Origin: Hippophae tibetana
Lineage: Eukaryota; Streptophyta; Magnoliopsida; Rosales; Elaeagnaceae
Direction: 5' to 3'
Assembly (NCBI GenBank): GCA_037013495.1
Contig: CM072807.1
Span: 11,473,001-11,537,000, forward strand
Length of the DNA: 64,000 nucleotides
This document shows, one piece after another, positions 1 through 11,700 of this stretch. Below the pieces are notes generated by a model. That model searched no databases. It saw nothing but the letters and a program-made list of their open reading frames with translations, and was not told the DNA's origin. A program made the position numbers and the translations under genes. Position 1 is the stretch's first letter. Every line of letters starts with the position of its first letter.

Positions 1-2195
1 TTAGACTCCTTAGATTCTTTCTTAATCCACTGAATCATTAGTTTTGAAATTAAATATTATCTTGTAGGTTTTAATTAGGTATGTCCAACCATTCTCAACA
101 AGGAACTACACACGGTCTTCTTAAGACCAAAAGAATAGGCATAGTTTAGCCCATTAAAGAATGGATGTCTACCTATATTGCCTCCTTTTCCCAAATCCAT
201 TGGAGAGTGTATGTGTGTGAAAAGTGAGTTAACAAAATCAACACCAGAATGGTTAAGCCTAAAAAGGGTGCACCCATTTGATATTAATTGAAAGAATTTA
301 TGACTCGGTACAATATTAGGGTAAGGAGATACAAACTTCTTAACGACTCAACCCTAACTTATACAAATAAAAAGAATACACTTAAACAGATAATATACAA
401 ACAATAGAAAGTAAAAAATAGTTAAAGCTTTCTAATTAGAATTTAAAATACAATATGTTATAACATACACACCTTCAAATATAATTGTAGTAACATAACA
501 ATGGGTCATGCATAACAAATTATGTAATGAGGTAAACCCACGTAGAGATTGTATCTATGTGGTAACGTCTTCAGGTTGCTTAAGGAAACTACTCAACAAC
601 AAATAATTCATTAATCAATAAAACAGTTATAACTCTAAAAGAAATAAAACTATCATTACCTCTATCAATTAGGACCTCTGTCCGAACTGTCTATTGTTGT
701 TATTACTTGATGATTTTGCAACCACTTGGTTCAACACATGAACCTGACTCTCCTCCACAACCAACACCACTCAATATAGTGTGATCAGTAGCCACAGATT
801 AGTAACGTGAAATATTTGTAGAACGATAAACCTTGAGGATCACTTTCAATCTCAAGGCACCAAAGGACACACTATCCTCCACTTATCACAAATTATGTAC
901 GAAAGGTGCACAATTAAACCACATAGGCATATAAACTATGATTTGATGACTAAACTCACTAAACGATTCACACTCAAATGAAAGCTCTCCAAAATGATTT
1001 TGAAAACAGGTATAAATCTTAGTATGAATGTTGACAAAATTTCGACACTAAAAGCATGGGTAGAGAGCTGAGAGAAGTAAGGGGTATTTATAGAACTCGA
1101 TCTACCACCTTATCTGTCATCTTTCCGGAGGTACCTCATCTGTCATCTTTCCAAAGGTGGCAAGGGTGGCGACTAAGTACCAAAAAAATAGTTTTTTGTT
1201 TCCAAAACCAAGTAAATTTCACAAATATCCACACTTAAAACGAACCAAAATCCACCTCTCAACCTAATATGCATAATAAAAACAACCAACTTTGTAGTGT
1301 GAAACATACTTTTAATCATAGTATTTCTAACTATATGTAGGTGCATTATTGATCCGCAATAATCAACCTTACACAAAAAAAAAACACTATAAAAATAAAC
1401 TGATACCGTATTTTGTACATAAGAAGTCAAATACAATCAGATTTACAATATTATATTATTTTTTTATTTTTATATAATATAAAAAAAACTAATTTTTTAA
1501 AGTATGATCATATCTTTTCAATTAATCCTTAACTTTATCCATTATTTGAATTAGACATTAATCTATGCTTAAATAATATAAAATTAATTAGTAAATTTTT
1601 GTGCTATTTAGAATTTAAAATTACAATATATGAGTTATTTATTTATTATTTGAAAAGAAAATTAAAAGCCTTATAGTCAGTTGGTAAAACATAATATTTA
1701 ATACAATAATTATTTAGTTATTAAAAATAAACATTTAAAAGAATTTACGATGAAAAAAAAACTAAATTTAACTAATTCAATTCAACCCAATTCAAATTGT
1801 TCAATTTGAATTGGTTTTATATGCTTTATTGAATGAAATCAATTCTTATTTTTCAAGAATCAACTTTATTGATTCAGATTCAGTTTTAACTCAAATTCAA
1901 ACCAACATATAATATGCACACCTCAACTTCCAAGTTTCAATGATTATGACTTTTTCCCAAATAAAGAGAATTTATAAAGATGAGTATACAGAAAAAGAAT
2001 ACTTTGTGCTTAACACCCTAATAATATACTGGTCATTAACCGGTGTAACACATGATTTATTACAAATTTGTTGCAAAGCATGTGAATTTCGTAATTTAGT
2101 GACTTGGTGATATATATATATATATATATTATAATTACCACATAAACTATAACAATTCTTACATTTAAACTCCCATTAATTTAAGAGTGATAATA
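1..2195. other. Non-coding AT-rich flank, no gene recognised
   Basis: I see no open frame with recognisable protein similarity. The first 1.1 kb has higher complexity and the texture of an old retroelement or its LTR, but I found no paired LTR, primer-binding site or coding motif. From 1440 to 2160 the sequence is AT-rich, with a (TA)n tract at about 2110-2129. A patch at 2200-2390 has more balanced composition and short open frames on both strands, but I could not match it to any gene. Confidence 0.5.
2110..2129. repeat. (TA)n microsatellite
   Basis: A pure TA dinucleotide run. A similar AT run lies at about 3041-3059, inside intron 9 of the transporter gene. Further ones occur at about 46841-46859 and 47640-47659. 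Confidence 0.9.
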
Positions 2196-2728
2196 TCATT
2201 TTCCTAGATCGTCCATTAGAGCAATCTTATGCATGGATCGAAAATCGTTGGGGTAGGGAGATAAACAAAAACCTAATGATGTAAAACAGTCTGCTTGGTA
2301 TGCCTCGGTGGTCAAGCAACTGCAGTTAAGAGGTAATGGCTGGTTACATTCCTTTGGATTGAGTCTTCTAATTGGTTGGGGGAAAGAATAGAGTAATAAG
2401 GGTAACAATATTGATCCAACTAAATTTATTATTACGACAGCTATTTTTCATTAATGAAATTTTATCCAATAATAATGACAATAACAATGATAATAAAGTG
2501 AATCAATTAATTTTTTTTTATCGATTCAAACACTTTTGTTTTGACAATAACAAAAGGAGTCCCGTAAATAATAATACATGTTCTTTCTTTCTTTTTCTTT
2601 TTTTTGGTTCAATGAAATAATGATGCATGTTGAAATAACACAATTTTCATTTGGATGTAAATTGAACAAAGATTATGACAACTATACTGAAAAAATATTT
2701 TAGAACAACATACATTAAGAGCACGACA

Positions 2729-5700
2729 TCAATCAATTTCAGAGGATTGCTTTGCAGGTTGTGGTATGTTGTACAAGACTAGACCCAACAAAAGGATCCC
2801 AGTTCCAGAGAGAAAGAAGGGACTCAAAGTTACAGCATCAGGTAGATATGGCAAAGGAAAGGAAAATATAAATATTGATATGGGCACTGCAATATGAATA
2901 AAAGACATTAGCACAATAGCTAGCAGAAATGTACAAAAAGTGCAATATTATTGAATAATGACATCATGTAAATTTCATTACGAGACTTAAACTTGTACAT
3001 AATCAAAAGGACTCCAAATAGCATTTCCGTTATAGATAGCATATATATATATATATATACAAAATCTACATAATATACATTCATTTATAAACTAAATGTG
3101 CGCATATATACATGCTACGTATAAACTAACTTGTTATTTTTGGACAAATTTGATTATGAACTATATATAAGTACTATTTTAAGCTTCAAATCTGTAAATT
3201 CCATGAGAAATAGATTGCAAACCTGACAACGTTGCAGCTAGAGAAGCAATAACGGCAGAAGCCATTTTTACCAGCCGAAGCAAAGATATGTTGAAAATAA
3301 GATTTATAATTATATAAAGCAGAGGAAGCAATGGAGCTCCAGCACAACCTAAGATGAGCAACATATGTTTAGTGGTGAGAAGGACTACAGAGCCAGAGAG
3401 GAACTGCTGTACAATTTTTTATAATTAAACAGCATCATGATAATGAATTAACAAAATGCTTATGGTCTATCATTATTGCTAAACAGGCAAGAAAATATCA
3501 TACTACATTGGTATTTTTTGTGGACAGAGTTAAGATTGATACTAAAATAACCCACTATTCTAAACTGTTGCATGATTTGAACTTTGTCTCTTCAACTTAT
3601 TGGTTCCTGCCCCAGCACATGGACAATTTTATTCTTGGATGCCTGAACTAAATCCTGATTTATTAGACTTCTCAAATATGGAATGAAAGTTGGCCAGTTA
3701 TTTTCATACTCTAGAGTTACCATTAGTATTCCTTAGCAGTGGTAACGAAAACTTCCCATTAGCGTAGACAATTGATTCATCAAAAATATAGGTTGTTCAA
3801 AATATGCTGAGTAGTGGAAAAAAACTAGAGCAAATAACAACCTTAGAATTTACAAACAACATAAGTATCAGCTAAATACATAAAGTACAATTCGAGTTGA
3901 GAGTTTGCCTGAGCTAATGGTTCCAATATTCAGAAAGCAACCAGCACCACTTTTTAAATAAGAAGGGAGTTGTTCAAATGGTATGCCTCTCAAGCGTGAT
4001 AAAAACGGTAGGAAAATAAGTAAAAAAAGTGCCTACAGTCGAAGGAAACAAATATAAGAATTACAGAACATAAATATATAAATAAAAAATTAGCATTCTT
4101 ATTCCTAGACATCAAATTCGATAGTATAGACTGTGCTTAGAACTTCCCAAAGTCTATTAAGCTCAACCCCATCACAAATATTTTATTCATTATCAAAGAA
4201 AATTAGTTGTGAGGTTTCCTTTAACTGATATTTTATCTGGTCTCAGACTCAGCCCTCTTAATTTTTTAAAGAGGATGGCTTCCTCACCTGAATGATCCAA
4301 GCAATCTTATTCAAGCAAGTTGATGGTTAAAAAAAAGAAAACCGTGGAGGTTAGTGAAAATGTGACTTAAATTGATACAAACATCATAAAAACTATCGTA
4401 GAAGCCATGTCATTAACCTGAAATCCAGATCCAAAAGAGTTGACTACAAATATGTCAAGCGACTTATCCTGCAAATAAATAAGTGGATGAGTATTTACAT
4501 GATGTGCAAAGATAACATCTTAAAAGGAAAAAGGATTCAACAGGCCTTAAAATGTTGTGTTATACCTTAAGGCGACTTGCAGCATCAATAAAAACAAATT
4601 CCTGTATACGCTAAATCCAGTGTCATCAGTTTACTTATGGAAAATACTAGTAAATTATTCAAATATTCATTTTTTTGACCTTGGTAATGGATGAACCGGC
4701 TTGAAAAGCACTTGATGCAATCATTAATGCTGGCCACACAAACTCAACTCCAGACAGCATCTGACCAGCATTAGATCCACTGCAATAATTAAATATGCAA
4801 ACGACTCGTGTAAAGTTGGTTTCTCTAAGCTTGAAAATTGCAGTAATGGAAGTACCAAAAAGATCTATATCTGAATAGACCAATGAAGGAAATGCATTTG
4901 GAATAACTACTGAAAATGTTAAGGTTCAAATTATGAGGTTATAAGGTGAAAAAGATCTCTCTAATTTAATTGCTGACAAATGTGATATAAGCTAATTCAG
5001 TAATTACACCTTAAATAATTCCATTTAACATCATGTAAAACCAAACTCACATTCTTCAGGTGAAAAAAACGTATCAGAGTCAAGCAACCAACCTCCTGGA
5101 GATGCTAGCTATATGTCACGACCTTATTTTTCAAGTAGCGATCGTGCGGCACTTAGCACCGTCCGTTGCACTAAGCCTGCCTTTGAAACCGAATGAAACT
5201 CCAAAGAGAATAGAGAGAGAGTTTGCAAAGAATGCTTTGTATTGCTCTAGAGAGAGATTATCTTACAATTTCCCAAGGATGATTACAAATGAAGACCAAG
5301 TGGTCTATTTATAGTGTGGCTTCTAAGCTTAAGAATATGCCACCACTTTCTAGAGTATTCCTAGTCTAGAATGTACAAGAGAATTCTAGAATTATGTACA
5401 ATATGCCACAAGGGTCTAGGACCTTCTAGCCAACTCTAGAGTCTTCTAGGTTTGTCTAGTTCCTTCATGCACCTTCCGGGAGGTTCCATAAGCTTCCAGC
5501 AGCTTCTACATCCTTCCCGAACCATCCGGCACGTTCTAGAACATTCCAGCCCATTCTAGCACTCTCCAACGTGCTCTAGAACATTCTAGGGTCTTCTAGC
5601 TTAAGTTGACTCCATCCAACTCTAGCTCTTTCTAGACATCTCTAGGCAACTCTAGAACTTTCCATGTAGAACAGTCTAGATCCTTTAGGCAACCATAATT

Positions 5701-8700
5701 TGTTTGGATTTTTAGGGACAATTTGAGCGAGACGTGACACCCTCCCCCACTCAAGTTCGCAACGCCCTCGTCGCGCCTTCAAGCTTGAACCTTTCTATGT
5801 CATCTTTGAATTGCCACAAAGAGTCCTCAGGTTCCCAGCTTGCTTCTACATCCGGAGCGTTCTTCCATTTGACCAAGTGTTCCCGATAACTTGGTACACC
5901 TCTACGCCGGATCACGCGATCCGCCAAGATTGAGTCCACTTCCTTGTCAAAGGAGGTTACCACTGCGGTAGGCGCCCTTTTGGATTCACCTCGACTCATG
6001 TCTTCCTTGTCTCCATGATAAGGTTTTAGCATGCTTACATGAAAGACTGGATAAATTTTGAGCTTTGGAGGTAGTTGCAGCTTGTATGACACCTTACCGA
6101 CTTTCTTGAGGACTGGAAATGGTCCTTCATACTTCCGCACCAACCCCTTATGAACCTTCCGCAAGGACTTGAATTGTTGGGGCAATAGTTTTACAAGAAC
6201 CAAATCGCCCTCATGAAATTCCACCAACCTCCGTTTCTTGTCAGCCCACTTCTTCATCTTCTTAGATGCCTTATTCAAATAGGCTCGGGCCAACTCAGCT
6301 TGTTCATGCCATGCCTTGGCAAATTTGAAGGCAGCAGGACTCTTCCCTTCATAACTCGTGGCCAAGGCATGAGGAGTCATGGGTTGCTGCCCCATGACGA
6401 TCTCAAAGGGACTCTTCGCGGTAGACTCGCTCCGTTGTAAGTTGTAAGAGAATTGGGCTACATCTAACAGCTTCGCCCAATCCCGCTGATTAGCACTCAC
6501 AAAGTGCCTGAGATATAACTCCAGCAACGCGTTGGCACGCTCCGTTTGTCCGTCACTTTGAGGGTGAAAGCTTGTGGAGAAATTCAAGTCTGATCCCAAT
6601 AGCTTGAATAGTTCCGTCCAAAATTTCCCCGTGAATCGTGGGTCTCGATCACTCACGATATTGGAAGGAATTCCCCAATGCTTCACAACATTCTTGAGGA
6701 ACAAACGTGTCGTCTCATCTGCCGTGCAGTCCGTTGAGGCAGGTATGAATGTTGCGTATTTGCTGAAGCGGTCGATGATGACAATAATGCTGCCAAAGCC
6801 CTCTGATTTTGGCAGACAAGTGATGAAATCCATAGAGACACTTTCCCATGGTCTCTCTGGAATAGGCAGCGGCTCTAGCAATCCTCCGGGTGCATGCTGC
6901 TCAATCTTGTCCTGTTGGCACACAAGACAAGTTCTTACATATGCTTCGACATCATCCCGAAGTTGAGGCCAATAGTAGATGGACTTGATCAAAGCAAGGG
7001 TGCGCCTCATTCCTGGGTGTCCAGCCCATAACGAATCATGGCACTCCTTGATAAGCTCTTTCCTTAAGCTCCCCCATTTTGGCACAAAGATTCGATTCTG
7101 CTTGGCATAAAGTAGTCCGTCACTCAGCCAAAATCGTCTCGTCTTTCCTTCCTTGATGAAGGCAAGGATGTTTTGAGCAAGGACATCATGCTCCAACCCT
7201 TCTTTGATCCTTTCCAATAGAGGACTGTTTGGCCTACTCAAGGCTGCTAATTCCGCCTTCCGGCTCAGCGCATCAGCCACCACATTAGCCTTACCGGGTT
7301 TGTACTCCAGCCTATAATCAAATTCCGCCAAGAAGTCTTGCCATCGAGCTTGCTTGGGACTCAACTTCTTTTGAGTCTGGAAGTAGCTTGTGGCTACATT
7401 GTCCGTCATGATAACAAAATGAGAACCCAACAAGTAGTGTCGCCACACCCTTAGGCAATGAATAATAGTTGTCATTTCCTTTTCTTGCACAGTGTAGCGG
7501 CGTTCAGTGTCATTGAGTTTTCGGCTCTCATAGGCTATCGGACGCCCTTCTTGCATCAAAACTCCACCAATGGCAAAGTCTGAGGCATCTGTGTGCAGCT
7601 CGTATGTCTTGGAGGGGTCTGGAAGACAAAGTACCGGTTCTTCACTAATGACCTTCTTCAAGTCTTCAAATGAGGTTTGGCATTCGCTTGTCCATTCCCA
7701 AGACTTGTTTTTCTTAAGCAAATCGGTTAATGGGGCTGCTCTCGCTGAGTAGGACTTGATGAACCTTCGATAGTAGTTCACAAGTCCGAGGAAAGATCTT
7801 AACTCGGGAACCTTGGCAGGAGGTTCCCATTCTTGGATGGCTTTCACCTTAGCTCCATCCATCATCAGTTTCCCACCCTTTATCTTGTGCCCTAAGAACA
7901 TCACCTCGTCTTGGGCAAAGGAACATTTCTCCTTCTTGACATATAGCTCGTTTTCCCTTAAGACCTCGAACACCTTCTTCAAATGCTCTAGATGTTCTTC
8001 CAAAGTCCGGCTATATATCACGATGTCATCAAGATATACTACCACGAACCGATCGAGGTAGGGATGGAAAATCTTGTTCATCAAAGTGCAGAAGGTGGCT
8101 GGTGCATTTGTGAGACCAAATGGCATGACAAGGAACTCATAGGCACCATACCTGGTTACACATGTGGTCTTGGGCTCATCTCCCTTGGCTATGCGTACCT
8201 GGTAGTATCCCGATCGCAAGTCCAGTTTAGTGAAGTATCTAGCATTCCCCAATTGATCGAACAAATCAGCAATAAGTGGGATAGGATACTTGTTCTTGAC
8301 TGTGATCTTATTTAGAGCTCGGTAGTCGATGCACATTCGCAGCGAGCCATCCTTCTTCTTTTGAAAGAGCACCGGGGCACCAAATGGGGCTTTTGACGGC
8401 CTTATGAAGCCAGCATCCAGCAATTCATCGAGTTGCTTCCGCAGTTCTGCCAACTCTGAGTTCGCCATTCGATAAGGGCTCATTGCTGGTGGCCTAGTGC
8501 CAAGATCCAACTCAACTTTGTGGTCCACCTCCCTCCTTGGAGGTAACTGTTGGGGCAATGCATCCGGCATCACCTCATGGGACTTATCTAGAACAGCTTG
8601 CACTTCCGTTGGCAAGCTTGGCTTTGGTGACGCCTCAAACATCACCTCATGGGACTTATCTGAGACAGCTTGCACGTCCGTCGGCAAGCTTGGCTTTGGC

Positions 8701-11700
8701 GACTCCTCCTCGTTGTACTCTTTTGAGATGGTCAGATAACTCTCTTCGTCCCTCTTCAATCCCCTTTTGATTTGAAGTGCCGAGAGAGCTTGGGTTGTGC
8801 GTTTGGTGGTCCTGTCCGTCGGTACCACGCAAGCCTTCGAACCATCCATAATACACATAGAGTTTGAACATGGCACCAAGAAAGCTCTAACCTGGTCCAA
8901 GAACTCCATGCCGAATACTATCGAGTAGTCATCCATAGGCGCCACCGATAAGTCCACTTGGCCAGTCCAAGTACCGAGACTGACCTTAACTCCACGAACA
9001 ACTCCATGCAATGGTAATGCCGCCGAGTTAACTGCTTTGAGAGATCCCCCTCCATTGACAACCTTTAGGCCAAGTCGCTTTGCTTCTTCCACTGAAACAA
9101 AGTTGTGAGATGCACCTGTGTCGACCAAAGCCTTGGCGACCTTCCCGTTGATGGCTGCATCTACATACATCAAGCCTTTGGGGGTCTTTGGGGCGCTCTG
9201 CAATGCACCAAGTAGGCGCAAAGAACCCATCTTTGCACCTTCGTCCGACTCACCTCCATCTTGATCATGTGTGGAGGCAACCAAGGCACTCAATGCCTTT
9301 CTTTTCGGACATTCACGTGCCCAGTGCGGTCCGTCGCATATGAAGCACGTTACCCGGGGCTTCGAGGCATTCCGATCCTCCTTCTCCTTCCCCTTATCTC
9401 GTGGCTTGAATGAGGAGTTGTCTTTATGGTTTTTAGAACCCTGACTTTTGGCATGGCCTCCACCACTCTTTCTTCCACTAAACTTTTTATCTGAGGCTTT
9501 AGAGCCCTCCTTGTTTGTGGAGTAGTCAATAAAGCTTTCTGCAGTTGCGATGGCCGAAGATAAGTCTTGGACACCACGTCGCTTGAGCTCCAAATTAGCC
9601 CATGATTGGAGACCGTCCATGAACAAGAATAGGGCATCCTTGTCCGATGTGTCGGGGACTTCTAGCAGCAAGGTTGTGAACTCCTTCACATAATCCCTTA
9701 TGCTACCCGTTTGCTTCAATCGTCGCAAACGACCTCTTGCCTCCTCTTCAGCATTAACGGGGAAGAACTGCATTTTGAACTCCCTTTTGAAGTCATCAAA
9801 GGTATCAATTGTGCAAACTCCTCGTTGCACATCTCCACCACAACATCGCAGTGTCGGATAAATACATGGCTGCAGTTCGGATCTTGCTGGCATGGTCCGT
9901 TATGCCAGTAGCCTCAAAGTATTGTTCTAGCCCCCATAGGAAGTTCTCCACTTCCCTAGCATTCCTAATACCATTGAAGGTCTTAGGCTTGGGAATATCC
10001 ACCCTCTTAGCCTCAATGACGGTGGTTGCACTAGTCCCCGCGGCCATAGCCCGCTTACATAGAGCTAGATCACCACCCATATCCTCCATTCTATGCAATA
10101 CATTAGTAAGTTCTCTTTGGACAAGATCCCTTACCTTGGCAAGTTCCGCCTTTAGCCCATCAATCTCTTGCCTTAATCCACCATCTAGCTCGTTGAGTGA
10201 CATCTTAACCGCTGCATGGATTTCCACATCCTCGGCCTCCAAGCCATTGCAACGCTCCTCTAAGTTGTCCACCCGATCAAACAGTTCCCCTAAGCTGTCC
10301 TGCGCACTTCCCACTCGTGCTTCCAAGCTAGAAAGCAAGTCTTTCGACTTGGCTCGAGATTCCTTTGGGACTTTCCGAGCTTCCTCACGGCCACGTTCCA
10401 TTGGTGGAACGTCCATGTTTGGTGTAGCTGGGGCGGTGTTCTTCATTTTTGCCAAAGATAGAGATACTTTAACCCGCTCTGATACCAACTGTCACGACCT
10501 TATTTTTCAAGTAGCGATCGTGCGGCACTTAACACCGTCCGTTGCACTAAGCCTGTCTTTGAAACCGAATGAAACTCCAAAGAGAATAGAGAGAGAGTTT
10601 GCAAAGAATGCTTTGTATTGCTCTAGAGAGAGATTATCTTACAATTTCCCAAGGATGATTACAAATGAAGACCAAGTGGTCTATTTATAGTGTGGCTTCT
10701 AAGCTTAAGAATATGTCACCACTTTCTAGAGTATTCCTAGTCTAGAATGTACAAGAGAATTCTAGAATTATGTACAATATGCCACAAGGGTCTAGGACCT
10801 TCTAGCCAACTCTAGAGTCTTCTAGGTTTGTCTAGTTCCTTCATGCACCTTCCGGGAGGTTCCATAAGCTTCCAGCAGCTTCTACATCCTTCCCGAACCA
10901 TCCGGCACGTTCTAGAACATTCCAGCCCATTCTAGCACTCTCCAGCGTGCTCTAGAACATTCTAGGGTCTTCTAGCTTGAGTTGAGTTCATCCAACTCTA
11001 ACTCTTTCTAGACATCTCTAGGCAACTCTAGAACTTTCCATGTAGAATAGTCTAGATCCTTTAGGCAACCATAATTTGTTTGGATTTTTAGGGACAATTT
11101 GAGCGGGACGTGACATATAGCTCCATGCAATTTCAAGCATGTGACATTAACAACTAACGTATTACCCAATTTTAACTGCAGCCAAATTAAGCTAGCAGTA
11201 CTGCAGTGCTGAGAAGGTTTCTAGCCTAAACATCTGAAATAACCTGCAAGGGGTTGCATACTACTACAGTACAATGAGATGCAAGAGAAGCAGATTAGCA
11301 TACCTTGCTACAGCTACAGCTACACCTGTTGCTACAAGCAAACAGCCAGCTATCTGGTTAAATGAGTATGTTCTACCTAAAATAACGGAAGAAAAGGCCA
11401 GCTGCCATACCAAAAATGTCTGCAAAAAAGAGGTAGTATGGACAAAGTATCCAGGAAATTAAGTTTTACTAAAACTACTACCATTACTATAAGAAATTAG
11501 AGTAACGACATAATATGGAAATTCTTATTGTGATGGAATTCAAGCTCTTATATATGGAAACATCATGTCCCACATAAGAGTAAGAGGTAACGTTCCGTGC
11601 ATATTACATGTTAAAAGACTCATTACTCAACATCTAACTAATAATAGCAAACAGGTTTTAGCAAATCCACTTCGCCATGTCAGCATTTCATAAGGGACAC

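Larger units (their letters stand above)
5114..11115 (-). mobile_element. Ty3/Gypsy chromovirus, full length, in CLT intron 4
   Basis: Complete LTR retrotransposon: two 626-bp LTRs beginning TGTCACG and ending CGTGACA, a tRNA-iMet primer-binding site, gag-pol with a C-terminal chromodomain, and a polypurine tract. The LTRs differ at about 10 of 626 positions, mostly transitions, so the insertion is recent. The flanks share only a 4-bp TATA direct repeat (left CTATA, right TATAG) rather than a clean 5-bp duplication. The element has the same orientation as the host gene. The only obvious coding lesion is one frameshift in gag. Confidence 0.93.

Noticed and set aside
2196-2408. Possible organelle-derived or coding patch
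   Set aside because: Frames are open on both strands but neither matches a plastid or mitochondrial gene I can identify.
5060-5314. Plus-strand frame across the LTR start
   Set aside because: It covers the LTR-flank junction and recurs in the other LTR. It is antisense to the element promoter.
10476-10487. tRNA-Met-like words at several sites
   Set aside because: These are retroelement or viral primer-binding sites. No cloverleaf surrounds them.
9809-10690. 293-codon plus-strand frame opposite gag
   Set aside because: It is antisense to chromovirus gag and runs into the LTR. The composition is a mirror of the coiled-coil coding strand.
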